Of a stretch of DNA of 12,172 nt, positions 1-8,024 are shown piece by piece. The first letter of the stretch is position 1. Every line of letters starts with the position of its first letter. This DNA is from Actinoplanes subtropicus (lineage in GTDB: Bacteria > Actinomycetota > Actinomycetes > Mycobacteriales > Micromonosporaceae). The position numbers and the translations under genes are program-made. The notes beneath the pieces were generated by a model that was given only the letters and a program-made list of their open reading frames with translations, was not told the origin of the DNA and searched no databases. The stretch lies in NCBI RefSeq assembly GCF_000721705.1, contig NZ_JOJL01000075.1, positions 1 to 12,172 of the forward strand, written 5' to 3'.

Positions 1-99
1 GCAAGAACACCAACGTACCCACACCAGCCGCTACCAGCACCAATACGACCTCGCGGCCTAACCAAGACCAAGAAAGTCACTCAGAGAGAAACGCACCCC
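1..99 (+). repeat. Left copy of a 99-bp perfect terminal inverted repeat
   Basis: Positions 1-99 are the exact reverse complement of 12074-12172; identity ends at position 100 (t here, c in the other copy) and does not resume. The strand shown is A/C-rich. In frame 2 it encodes what looks like a protein C-terminus ending ...YQHQYDLAA followed by TAA at 59-61. The repeat probably continues outside the window. Its inner edge is the point where the sigma factor remnant begins, so this is a recombination junction. The other copy lies naturally upstream of a recombinase gene, so the left copy is more likely the transposed or duplicated one (inference). An assembler overlap of fixed length 99 could also produce this length. 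Confidence 0.95.
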
Positions 100-221
100 T
101 AGGCATGCCGGCCGGAACCGCCCGGCGGTTGCTGAGCCAGGCCAGGGCGGCATTGCGTGACGCACCGGGGGTGTCCGCGCTTCTGAAGGAACGCAACAGC
201 GCGAAGGAGAGACACCGATGA
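100..221 (+). pseudogene. 3' remnant of an ECF sigma factor gene (region 4.2 end)
   Basis: The frame ending in TGA at 219-221 reads LGMPAGTARRLLSQARAALR followed by about 20 more residues. This matches the recognition helix and tail of sigma-70 region 4.2 in ECF sigma factors, where the usual pattern is LGxPxGTVKSRLSRARxALR. Everything before the leucine codon at 99-101 is replaced by the terminal repeat, so regions 2 and most of 4 are absent and the product cannot be a working sigma factor. The stop overlaps the next start (ATGA), the usual translational coupling of a sigma factor with its downstream partner. The frame stays open through the repeat to the window edge, but that part shows no sigma factor similarity. 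Confidence 0.75.
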
Positions 222-1363
222 CCGACGAGCTCGATCTGGTCGGTGAGTTGGGCAGCGCAGAACCACTGCGCCCGGAGGCGTATCAGCGGGCGCGGGCGGT
301 GCTGCGGGCGGCGATGGCCGACCCCGGAACCGTGCGGTTGCTGGGCGCGATATCAGCGGAGGACACGACTGTGGAGACGACTTCGACCATGGAAACGACA
401 ACGACCGCGCGAAAGCACGAAGTCAGCCCGGCGATTCAGCGCCGCCGCGGGATCGGTATCGCGGGCCGGTTCGGCATCGGCGCCGGGGTGGGGGTTGCCG
501 CCGCGGCGGCGGTCGTCGCCGTGGTCCTCAACTCCTCGGCGCCCGGGAGCACGGTGGCCGGCAAGGATTCTTCGGCCGCCACCGTCGCGCCGGCCACCGT
601 CGACGGGGCCGCCGACCGTGCGCCGCTGATGACTCTCGCCGGGTCCATCAAGACGATCACCCCGGCGACGGGCGACGCCTGGCTGGTGAAGGCGACTCAG
701 GTCAACGGCACCAAGACCATGCAGGTCGTCTACACGCTGTACACCGACGGTCACGCGATCTACACGGGCAACAGCGTGCAGGACATCAAGCGTGCGATCA
801 CCCGCCACCAGGACCAGATGAAGGCCGGCGGCTACGCTCCGCTCCTCAAAGCCGCCGTCGCCGCGGCGGACAGCAGCCCAGCCGACGGCCGGACCCAGAT
901 GCTCAAGGCGGCCAATGACCGACTGGTCGGCCTCAACCCCGCGGCACAGAAGGCGGAGTGGGACAGGGAGCAGGCGGCCGCCCAGGTGATCATCAAGGAG
1001 AAGGGCGGCACCGCCAAGCCGAAGCCGTACAGCCCTCAGGCCGTTCAGCAGCACTTCGACAACGCCCTGTGGACGTACAGCATCGAAGCGCTGTCCGCCG
1101 GCGACGGCAACACGCAGGTCCGCTCGGGTGTGCTGCGTCTGCTGTCCACCATCTCCGCGGTCGGCGTCAAGAACTCGACGACCAATGGCAAGGCCACGCT
1201 GACGATCACCGCCGGCCCCGAGGTGTTCGGCGGCCAGGGCGGCGAGGTGCTGACCATCGACGCCAAGACCGGCATGCTGGTCAAGGACGTGTCCACCGTG
1301 CCGGGCCTCCCCCAGGCCTCGACGACGTACGAATCCTCCCGGGTGACGACGGCCCACCTGTAG
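218..1363 (+). CDS. CU044_5270-like single-pass membrane protein, partner of the ECF sigma factor
   Basis: A 381-residue protein with a GGAG ribosome site at 205-208. The acidic N-terminal segment (about 1-45, with LRPEAYQRARAVLRAAM) resembles the cytosolic head of CU044_5270-family proteins. One membrane segment follows a basic RRR stretch, at about 84-104 (Gly/Ala/Val rich). The C-terminal part (about 130-381) is exported and ends with a pattern typical of that family: a run on averaging over runs or time (VRSGVLRLLSTISAVGV) and a VLTIDAKTGMLVKD turn. Such proteins commonly sit directly behind ECF sigma factor genes and may act as anti-sigma or sensor proteins; that role is inferred here from coupling alone. 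The gene looks intact, although its sigma partner is truncated. Confidence 0.75.
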   Translation: MTDELDLVGELGSAEPLRPEAYQRARAVLRAAMADPGTVRLLGAISAEDTTVETTSTMETTTTARKHEVSPAIQRRRGIGIAGRFGIGAGVGVAAAAAVVAVVLNSSAPGSTVAGKDSSAATVAPATVDGAADRAPLMTLAGSIKTITPATGDAWLVKATQVNGTKTMQVVYTLYTDGHAIYTGNSVQDIKRAITRHQDQMKAGGYAPLLKAAVAAADSSPADGRTQMLKAANDRLVGLNPAAQKAEWDREQAAAQVIIKEKGGTAKPKPYSPQAVQQHFDNALWTYSIEALSAGDGNTQVRSGVLRLLSTISAVGVKNSTTNGKATLTITAGPEVFGGQGGEVLTIDAKTGMLVKDVSTVPGLPQASTTYESSRVTTAHL

Positions 1364-1364
1364 G

Positions 1365-1667
1365 TCACCAACCCCACCCACCAGCATTCCGACAGTCGGG
1401 CCTAACCGCCCGGCGCTCGATGACGGTGCGGGCTGCCTCCCCGGCGGCCCGCACCGTGCCGCGGTGGTGCGGTGCGCCGCTGGTGAGCCGGCGCAGCGAC
1501 GCCCCGGAGTGGCGGCGCCGGGCCGCCGGCCGGGTGTCGGCCGGTGTGGCGGATGGTTCGGTGCGGTGTGGCCATGGGTGGTGCAGGCAGTCCGGGTCAC
1601 ACCATAGGGTGCGGTAGCCGCGCCGCTGCAGTTCGGCGTTGGCGAAGGCCATCCAGGCCGGCGGCTC
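1365..1667 (-). other. Unrecognised coding-like tail fused in frame behind the clpB remnant
   Basis: After the ClpB NBD2 motif ending SNIGSQY, the same minus-strand frame continues for about 100 residues to a TGA at 1365-1367 with no ClpB similarity. The first part ([19 protein letters not shown], then a short Trp/Cys/His-rich stretch with [12 protein letters not shown]) looks like real protein. The rest is Arg/Ala-rich and could be non-coding. SQY is also what normal ClpB would read here, so the join falls at or just after that codon. The reading frame ends 1 nt past the convergent stop of the gene at 218-1363. I do not recognise the family. Confidence 0.35.
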
Positions 1668-3054
<1,387 letters not shown>

Positions 3055-3061
3055 CAGCTGA

Positions 3062-3382
3062 TCACCTCCGATGTCCGGCTCGGGCGGCCACGGCGTCCGT
3101 GCGCAGCGCCGCCTCCAACTCCCGGATGCGGTCCAGCAGGTCGAGCACCACCCCCACCGCGGCGTAGTTCAGGCCCAGGCCCGCGCGCAGCCGCACGATG
3201 CGCGCCGCGCGGGCCAACTGCGCCGCTGGTAGCAGCATCCCGGCTGGGCCGCGGACAGTGTCGAGCAGCCCGAGCCTGACCAGCCGGGCCACCATGTGGG
3301 GATCCAGGCCGGCCGCGGCCGCGAATTGCGGCAGCGTCAACGCCGGCACCGGCGCCCGCCGGGCCAGCACGTAGCGGGTCAT
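3062..3382 (-). CDS. cbpM: CbpM-like chaperone modulator, MerR-type helix-turn-helix
   Basis: A 106-residue protein starting MTRYVLARR at 3380-3382; the ATG overlaps the TGA of the preceding cbpA tail (ATGA), so translation is coupled. A short helix-turn-helix ([20 protein letters not shown], about residues 15-34) is followed by a Leu/Ala/Arg-rich helical region and a [14 protein letters not shown] coiled-coil-like stretch near the end. Proteins of this size and position directly behind a DnaJ/CbpA gene are CbpM-like modulators that bind the J-protein. In this window its presumed partner has lost its J domain, so the gene is a survivor without a complete target in the cluster. An upstream in-frame start at 3454 would overlap the cbpA tail and is unlikely. 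It is followed after 7 nt by clpB. Confidence 0.7.
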   Translation of the reverse strand: MTRYVLARRAPVPALTLPQFAAAAGLDPHMVARLVRLGLLDTVRGPAGMLLPAAQLARAARIVRLRAGLGLNYAAVGVVLDLLDRIRELEAALRTDAVAARAGHRR

Positions 3383-3534
3383 GGCCGGCCTCCTGCTGCC
3401 CGAGCGCCGGTGCCGCGCGGGTCGAAGCCGGAGGTCTGCGCGAGGCGGTGCCAAAGCTCCCGTTCGGCCGGTGCGGGCTGGGCCGGGACGACGATCTTCA
3501 CGTCGGCGTACAGGTCACCGGCCGGCCCTTGGTC
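3379..3534 (-). pseudogene. cbpA: C-terminal end of CbpA/DnaJ, fused in frame to dnaK
   Basis: The last 51 codons before TGA at 3379-3381 read [14 protein letters not shown], then [10 protein letters not shown] and SGFDPR. This is the end of the second substrate-binding domain of a CbpA/DnaJ-type co-chaperone (usual pattern GDLYxxVxIxxPxxxxxxERELWxxLA). The J domain, linker and first domain are missing; the sequence before it is DnaK substrate-binding domain, joined at ...[12 protein letters not shown]. Gene order in related clusters is dnaK-grpE-cbpA-cbpM. A single deletion removing the dnaK 3' end, grpE and most of cbpA, on the order of 2 kb, explains the join (inference). Its overlap with the start of cbpM confirms the identity. 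Confidence 0.8.
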
Positions 3535-4927
3535 GATCTGCGGCACTCCGCGCGGCGCGGGCGGGATGTTCTCGAGCCGTAGCCGCCCGAGGACTCGGTT
3601 GTCCGCGGCCTTCTCCCGTTCACCCTGCAGCACCACGACGTCAACGGCGGGCTGGTTGTCCTCGGCGGTGGTGAACGTCTCGGACCGGCGGGTGGGGATG
3701 GTGGTGTTGCGCTCGATCAGCTTGGTCATCAGGCCGCCGAGGGTCTCCACCCCGAGCGACAGCGGCGTGACATCCAGCAGCAGGACGTCCTTGACCTCGC
3801 CCTGCAGCGGCGGCCTGCACGGCGGCACCCAGCGCGACGACCTCGTCGGGATTGACCGACATGTTCGGCTCCTTGCCGCCGGTCAGCCGCTTGACCAGCG
3901 CCTGCACGGCCGGAATGCGGGTGGAGCCGCCGACCAGGATCACCTCGTCGAGGTCATTCTCGCTGATCTTCGCGTAGGCGAGGGCCTGCCGCACCGGCCG
4001 CATGCAGCGCTCCACCAGGTCGGCCGTCAGCTGGTCGAACGTCGCACGGGTGATCGTGGTGATCAGATGCTTGGGCCCGGACGCGTCGGCGGTGATGAAC
4101 GGCAGGTTCAGCTGCGTCTGCGTCACGAGGACAGCTCCGTCTTGGCCTTCTCCGCCGCCTCGTACAGCCGCTGCAGCGCCTGCGGGTCGGTACGCAGATC
4201 GATGCCGTTGTCCCGCTGAAACTCTTGCGCAAGATGGTCCACCAGACGCCGGTCGAAGTCGTCGCCGCCCAGGTGCGTGTCGCCGGCAGTCGAGCGCACT
4301 TCGACCACGCCATCACCGACGTCGAGGATGCTGACGTCGAAGGTGCCGCCGCCGAGGTCGAACACCAGGACGGTCTCGTGGCCCTTCTTGTCCAGCCCGT
4401 AGGCCAGGGCCGCGGCGGTGGGCTCCTTGATGATGCGTAGCACGTTGAGGCCGGCGATGCGGCCGGCGGCCTTGGTGGCCTGCCGCTGCGCGTCGTTGAA
4501 GTACGCCGGCACGGTGATCACCGCGTCGGTGACCTTTTCCCCCAGGCGCTTGGACGCGTCGTCGACCAGCTTGCGCAGCACCTGCGCGCCGATCTCCTCC
4601 GGCGCGTACTGCTTGCCGCGCACGCCGAACCGCACAGCCCCTTCCGGGCCGGTGGTCACGTCGTACGAAACCTGGTTTGCCTCGGTCTTGATCTCCTCGT
4701 GGCGGCGGCCGATGAACCGCTTCGCCGACGAGATCGTCCCCTTCGGGTTCAGCACCCCCTGCCGACGGGCCAGCTGCCCGACCAGCCGCTCGCCGCTGTC
4801 GGTGAACGCCACCACCGACGGCGTCCCGGCCGCCCTCGGCGTTCGCGATAACCTGCGGGTGGGCGCCCTCGTAGACGGCCACGACGGAGTTGGTGGTGCC
4901 CAAGTCGATACCTACGGCGCGTCCCAT
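3535..4927 (-). pseudogene. dnaK: DnaK (Hsp70) gene with three frameshifts and no 3' end
   Basis: DnaK is the ATP-dependent Hsp70 chaperone. It starts [21 protein letters not shown] at 4927 behind GAGGGAGGG. The ATPase domain is recognisable throughout: GIDLGTTNS phosphate loop, [34 protein letters not shown], and the start of the substrate-binding domain [17 protein letters not shown] through RGVPQI. The frame breaks near 4825-4827 (one extra base in a GGG run after NAEGGR), near 4125 (one base lost between ELSS and VTQTQ) and near 3808-3816 (net change of two lost or one gained after AAVQA). The substrate-binding domain is cut at about residue 465 and joined to the cbpA tail; the lid domain is absent. 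No full DnaK can be made unless all three breaks are sequencing errors. Confidence 0.93.
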
Positions 4928-4976
4928 GGTGACCCTCCCTCATACTGGCGGGAATCGCCGAAGCTCTCCTCTTCCA

Positions 4977-5005
4977 CCAATAAAACTTGAGCCCAGTACT
5001 GTCAA
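4977..5005 (-). promoter_or_regulatory. Probable dnaK promoter
   Basis: On the minus strand TTGACA (5005-5000) is followed after 17 nt by TATTGG (4982-4977), a perfect -35 and a fair -10 at ideal spacing, about 50 nt before the dnaK start. The HAIR-like operator lies across the -35 box and spacer, a fitting position for repression by HspR. Confidence 0.65.
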
Positions 5006-5006
5006 C
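4986..5006. promoter_or_regulatory. HAIR-like HspR operator at the dnaK promoter
   Basis: CTTGAGC-N7-TGTCAAC matches the HAIR consensus (CTTGAGT-N7-ACTCAAG) with the exact 7-7-7 geometry; the left arm is nearly perfect and the right arm keeps TCAA. It overlaps the -35 element of the dnaK promoter. Confidence 0.65.
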
Positions 5007-5061
5007 TCTTTGCCTGTGGTATAGGTCACATGGCAAACGGCTGGCACTTTCCAGTCGACGA

Positions 5062-5083
5062 GCGCTAATTCATGAGTTAGCGC
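5062..5083. repeat. Perfect 7-bp inverted repeat between hspR and dnaK
   Basis: GCGCTAA (5062-5068), 8-nt spacer, TTAGCGC (5077-5083). It lies after the hspR stop and upstream of the dnaK promoter, both on the minus strand. There is no T tract, so it could be a weak terminator or a protein-binding site. It does not match the CIRCE element of HrcA. Confidence 0.5.
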
Positions 5084-5118
5084 ACCTGATCCGGTTGCGC
5101 GGGCCGGGCGGATACCGC

Positions 5119-5508
5119 CTAAGGCCCCATCGCACAGAGACTGCGCCCGCGGGGCACTTGCTCCCCGCGGGCGCAGCTGTCCTTGAGCTTGGCGCGCAGT
5201 GCCGACACTTGTGCCTCCAAGGCCAGGATCCGGCGGATCGCGGTCAGGTTGGCTCCTTCGGCGGCCAGGGTGGCCGCGCGGCGTACCAGCGTGACGTCAC
5301 GGGGACTGTACAACCGCATACCTCCGGCGGTGCGCGCCGGCTGCAACAGCCCGGCCCGCTCGTAACCGCGCAGCGTATACGCGCCGAGGCCGGTCAGCTC
5401 GGTGACCACCGAGATCGGATACAGGCCCTGCGTCTCCCGCTGGGGGTCTCGCGCCGCGCCGCCGCCGGCAATCGCAGTTTTGTTGGAGAACCGACTTGAC
5501 GCTGCCAT
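5119..5508 (-). CDS. hspR: HspR-type MerR-family heat-shock repressor
   Basis: A 129-residue MerR-family protein. The winged helix-turn-helix lies at about 30-70 (LYPISVVTELTG, TLRGYERAGLLQPART, GGMRLYS), followed by LAAEGANLTAIRRILALE and a dimerisation helix. TLRxYExxGLLxPARTxGGxRLYS and LxxEGxNLxxIRRILxLE are the HspR pattern. HspR represses chaperone operons by binding HAIR repeats and uses DnaK as corepressor in Streptomyces (known for the family). An open frame extends to 5553, but that would cover the HAIR operator, so the ATG at 5506-5508 is preferred; its ribosome site is weak. HAIR-like sites lie on both sides of the gene. With dnaK broken, corepression would depend on another DnaK copy. 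The last ~12 codons contain a strong hairpin and may not be conserved. Confidence 0.85.
   Translation of the reverse strand: MAASSRFSNKTAIAGGGAARDPQRETQGLYPISVVTELTGLGAYTLRGYERAGLLQPARTAGGMRLYSPRDVTLVRRAATLAAEGANLTAIRRILALEAQVSALRAKLKDSCARGEQVPRGRSLCAMGP
5141..5176. repeat. 14-bp perfect GC-rich hairpin in the hspR 3' end
   Basis: CTGCGCCCGCGGGG (5141-5154), 8-nt loop, CCCCGCGGGCGCAG (5163-5176). It lies within the last codons of hspR. The minus-strand transcript would fold into a very stable stem but no U run follows; it may slow or end transcription between hspR and dnaK. Confidence 0.7.
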
Positions 5509-5524
5509 GACTTCGTTGTATCGG
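5496..5524 (+). promoter_or_regulatory. Candidate hsp20 promoter
   Basis: TTGACG (5496-5501), 17 nt, TATCGG (5519-5524). The -35 is good, the -10 weak. The HAIR-like site begins 10 nt downstream, near the expected transcription start, so HspR bound there would block initiation. The -35 overlaps the first codons of the divergent hspR. Confidence 0.35.
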
Positions 5525-5533
5525 TAGAAACAA

Positions 5534-5554
5534 GTTGAGTCAACACCGCTCAAC
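5534..5554. promoter_or_regulatory. HAIR-like HspR operator upstream of hsp20 and hspR
   Basis: GTTGAGT-N7-GCTCAAC has the 7-7-7 geometry of the HAIR element, and TTGAG/CTCAA are retained perfectly on both arms. It sits between the divergent hspR and first hsp20 gene, so one site can control both. Confidence 0.75.
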
Positions 5555-5615
5555 TACCGGGAGAACCCGGAACCCCAAGTCCTTCGGTGAAGGAGCACCC
5601 GAGGAGGAGATGACC

Positions 5616-6041
5616 ATGCTGATGCGTACCGACCCGTTCCGCGACATCGACCGCGTCTTCGAGCAGCTCACCGGCACCGCCGGACGGCCCGCGGTGATGC
5701 ACGTCGACGCCGAACGCGACGGCGACTGGTTCAACGTCTACTTCGATCTGCCCGGCGTCGACCCCGACTCCATCGAGCTGACCGTCGAGCGCAACGTCCT
5801 GCAGGTCAAGGCCCAGCGCCAGCGCACACAGAAGGACGGCGTCGAGACCGTGATCAGCGAACGGCCGATGGGCGTGTTCAGCCGACAGCTGTTCCTGGCC
5901 GACACCCTCGACACCGACAAGCTAGAAGCCACGTACGACAACGGCGTCCTCGAGCTGCGCATCCCGGTGGCCGAGAAGGCCAAGCCCCGCAAGATCAGCA
6001 TCGGGTCCGGCAATTCCGGCCGCAAGCAGATCAACGCTTGA
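5616..6041 (+). CDS. hsp20: Small heat-shock protein, Hsp20/alpha-crystallin family (first copy)
   Basis: A 141-residue ATP-independent holdase. The alpha-crystallin domain runs from about 35 to 130: DWFNVYFDLPGVDPDSIELTV opens it, and ATYDNGVLELRIP with the AKPRKI end closes it. The C-terminal IxI-like motif is KISIGSG. The start ATGCTGATGCG at 5616 is chosen because it leaves about 8 nt to GAGGAGG (5601-5607) and gives the common MLMRTDPFRDIDR N-terminus; the ATG at 5610 is too close to the ribosome site. It is divergent from hspR with a HAIR-like site between. A strong hairpin follows the gene. No frame defects are seen. Confidence 0.93.
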   Translation: MLMRTDPFRDIDRVFEQLTGTAGRPAVMHVDAERDGDWFNVYFDLPGVDPDSIELTVERNVLQVKAQRQRTQKDGVETVISERPMGVFSRQLFLADTLDTDKLEATYDNGVLELRIPVAEKAKPRKISIGSGNSGRKQINA

Positions 6042-6103
6042 CCTGCCGCCCGCGGCGGACATCGTGCCGCCCGCACTGACCTTTCTCCCGGTCACCTCCG
6101 AAG

Positions 6104-6135
6104 CGGCCCGGCACCCTCACCCGGGTGCCGGGCCG
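6104..6135. terminator. Strong hairpin after the first hsp20 gene
   Basis: A 13-bp perfect stem, CGGCCCGGCACCC (6104-6116) with GGGTGCCGGGCCG (6123-6135), around a 6-nt loop. It sits 62 nt after the hsp20 stop and before the second hsp20. There is no T run, common for actinobacterial terminators. Confidence 0.7.
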
Positions 6136-6210
6136 TGACCGGCCGCCATGACGCAGCGCCCGGCGGACAACCTCGCAGGGCGCTCTTTGGACAAATCTGT
6201 GGAGGAAGCG

Positions 6211-6678
6211 ATGACACTTCCGGTTCTTCGATCGAACTCGTCGTCTCCCGCGCCGGTGTATGAGCCGCTGCGCGAGTTCGCCCAGCTACAACGGCGGATG
6301 ACCGACCTGCTGTCGACCGTCCTGGACGGCAGCCCGCTCCTGGGCACCGGCACCGGCTGGACCCCGCTGGCCGATGTCACCGAGACCGACGACGCCTACC
6401 TGGTCGAGATCGACCTGCCCGGCGTGGACCGTAAGAATCTGAGCGTCGAGGTCGCCGGTGATCAGCTGCGCGTCTCCGGCGAGATCGTCGAGAAGGAAAA
6501 GGTCGGCTGGCTGCGGCACCGCACCCGCCGCGTCGGCCAGTTCCAGTACCAGACGTTGCTGCCCGGTGGTATCGACGCCGAGCACATCACCGCCGACCTG
6601 GCCGACGGCGTGCTGTCCGTACGGGTGCCCAAGACCGAGGCGGCCAAACCGCACCGGATCACCGTCAACGCCGGCTGA
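6211..6678 (+). CDS. hsp20: Small heat-shock protein, Hsp20/alpha-crystallin family (second copy)
   Basis: A 155-residue member of the Hsp18/Hsp20 type, start MTLPVLRSNSSS at 6211 behind GGAGGA (6201-6206). The N-terminal helix EPLREFAQLQRRMTDLLSTVL is followed by the alpha-crystallin domain (about 52-150) with ETDDAYLVEIDLPGV, then DLADGVLSVRVPK and KPHRITV at the end. It is clearly different from the first copy, so this is not a recent duplication. The gene lies about 75 nt beyond the terminator-like hairpin that ends the first copy; no HAIR-like site is seen directly in front of it, so it may rely on read-through or its own unseen promoter. The frame is intact. Confidence 0.92.
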   Translation: MTLPVLRSNSSSPAPVYEPLREFAQLQRRMTDLLSTVLDGSPLLGTGTGWTPLADVTETDDAYLVEIDLPGVDRKNLSVEVAGDQLRVSGEIVEKEKVGWLRHRTRRVGQFQYQTLLPGGIDAEHITADLADGVLSVRVPKTEAAKPHRITVNAG

Positions 6679-6740
6679 TCCCCACCTACACACCCAAGAC
6701 GACCGGCTGAGTCGCCTGTTAGAAGAGCAGATCCCCGACT

Positions 6741-7001
6741 ATGCCGCCCCTTGCACGCCCCACCGCACCCGCGCAGCGGGCCGTGGCCCCCCGCTGGTCT
6801 CCCGCGCTGCTGCTCGCCGTCTGCGGGGCCGTCATCGGCGCCCTACTCGGTATGGCCGCGCACGCGCTCACCGGCGCCCTCCGCGACTTCGCCTCCATCG
6901 GCGGCCTGCGTGCCGACAGCTACGAGGTCCTCGTCCACGACAACCACGCCGAGCACGTCGCTCAGTTGCTGGCCGTACCCGGCAATCCCGCCCGCAGCTG
7001 A
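6741..7001 (+). CDS. Small stress-associated membrane protein of unknown function
   Basis: An 86-residue protein. One long hydrophobic Gly/Ala/Leu helix lies at about 19-46 (SPALLLAVCGAVIGALLG and following), then a soluble tail SYEVLVHDNHAEHVAQLLA. The tail resembles the end of actinobacterial general-stress-like membrane proteins that often follow hsp20 or other stress genes; this is recognition by pattern and size only. The ribosome site is weak (AGAAG about 15 nt before ATG), so the start is uncertain. It lies 62 nt after the second hsp20 in the same direction. Confidence 0.5.
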   Translation: MPPLARPTAPAQRAVAPRWSPALLLAVCGAVIGALLGMAAHALTGALRDFASIGGLRADSYEVLVHDNHAEHVAQLLAVPGNPARS

Positions 7002-7160
7002 GACTGACCACCCCGCCGTCCGGCCAACTCGCGCTGTCGGAGATGGTCGATGTAGCCGCGCGGAGAGTAAGACTGCAGCGGGCCGTTCGCCTGCGTTGAT
7101 GTCATCGACGTATTTTGGCGAGGCGTTGTGGGGTTCTTGCCGGACCAGCCGTGGGTGAGT

Positions 7161-7193
7161 GCCGCCACCGTCCCCGAAAGGGATGGCGGCGGC
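7161..7193. terminator. Hairpin between convergent genes
   Basis: A 14-position stem, GCCGCCACCGTCCC (7161-7174) against GGGATGGCGGCGGC (7180-7193), with one mismatch, one wobble and a 5-nt CGAAA loop. It lies between the plus-strand stress genes and the minus-strand secreted peptide gene, a fitting place for a bidirectional terminator. Confidence 0.6.
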
Positions 7194-7220
7194 CGCCGGA
7201 ACGGGGCTACGGGCCGACGC

Positions 7221-7370
7221 TCACCAGGGGCGGTAGGGCAGACCGTTCCACAGCGCCCCAACCGACTCGTGACCGACCGAGAGCCCGGCAGCGTCGGCCA
7301 GCGCCGGGCCGGCGGCGACCGCGACGAGGGCGAAGACCCCGGCGGCGATAACGATGATCCGCTTGCTCAT
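7221..7370 (-). CDS. Small secreted peptide (49 residues)
   Basis: Starts MSKRIIVIAAGVFALVAVAA at 7370 with AGGAGA 4 nt upstream. The first 26 residues are a textbook Sec signal peptide: KR charges, hydrophobic core of about 16 residues, and a GPALA cleavage motif before DAAG. The predicted mature peptide is only about 23 residues and ends in an aromatic/proline cluster, NGLPYRPW. The length, the SVGHESVG stretch and the lack of cysteines do not match a family I recognise; short secreted hydrophobic peptides are common in filamentous actinomycetes. It lies directly downstream of the decayed AraC-type gene, in the same direction, and convergent to the stress genes. Confidence 0.6.
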   Translation of the reverse strand: MSKRIIVIAAGVFALVAVAAGPALADAAGLSVGHESVGALWNGLPYRPW

Positions 7371-7503
7371 GATTCTCCTTCGCATTGATCGAAACATGAG
7401 CATCATGGCCTGGGGTAACGAGCCGCCGCCAATGCCTATCTTCGGTGGGCTCATGCCCCATGGGCATCGCTGCCGGTCCACGTCTGGTCGCGCGACTCGG
7501 GTC

Positions 7504-8024
7504 CTGAGTCTCGGTAAACGTCCGCCGGTAGGCGGTCGGCGTCGTCATGAGCCGCCGGGTGAAATGGGCCCGCAGCGCGGCCGCGTTGCCGAACCCGCTC
7601 TGCCGGGCCACTTGCTCCACCGAGCGGTCGGTGGTCTCGAGCATCGACTGGGCCGCCCGCAGCCGCTGCTCGAGCAGCCACTGGGCCGGCGTCACCCCGG
7701 TCTCGGACAGGAATTTGCGGGCGAACGTGCGGCGGGACATCGCGGCCCGGTCGGCCAAGTTGTCGACCGTGATGGGGCGGTCGAGGTGTTCCAGCGCCCA
7801 GGTGCGGGCCGGCTCGGTCGTCCCGGCCGGCGACGCGGGCCGCACGGGTAGCGGGATGAATTGGCCTGGCCGCCCTCACGGTGCGGGGCGATCACGGTCC
7901 ACTGCGCGATGTCGGCGGCGGCAGCAGCCCCGTAGTCGCGCCGGACGATGTGCAGGCACAAATCCAGCCCGGCCGCCACGCCGGCGCTGCTCAGGATCGA
8001 GCCCTCGTCGACGTACAGCTCTAC
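7504..8024 (-). pseudogene. Broken GlxA/FtrA-type AraC-family regulator
   Basis: From the junction at about 8018-8024 the minus strand reads ELYVDEGSILSSAGVAAGLDLCLHIVRRD, the end of a DJ-1/PfpI-like domain, then QWTVIAPHREGGQA. Next comes an AraC DNA-binding domain with two helix-turn-helices (ITVDNLADRAAMSRRTFAR and SVEQVARQSGFGNAAALRAHF). Such GlxA-type proteins are about 320 residues; here the first ~130 are missing. A single lost C near 7863-7866 shifts the frame between the two domains (expected GQA-QFIPLPVRP). Past ...TPTAYRRTF the frame continues without a stop through the secreted peptide gene, so the natural end is also lost. No working regulator can be made. Its former target is unknown. 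Confidence 0.85.

Noticed and set aside
353..1600. Long minus-strand open frame (415 codons)
   Set aside because: Low-complexity Arg/Gly/His composition, antisense to the 218-1363 gene, no domain or ribosome site.
5062..5083. CIRCE element for HrcA
   Set aside because: Arms are GCGCTAA/TTAGCGC with an 8-nt spacer, not TTAGCACTC-N9-GAGTGCTAA.
6962..7105. Minus-strand 47-codon frame with SPRGYIDHLRQRELAG
   Set aside because: Looks slightly protein-like, but has no ribosome site and overlaps the end of the 6741-7001 gene; too little to support.
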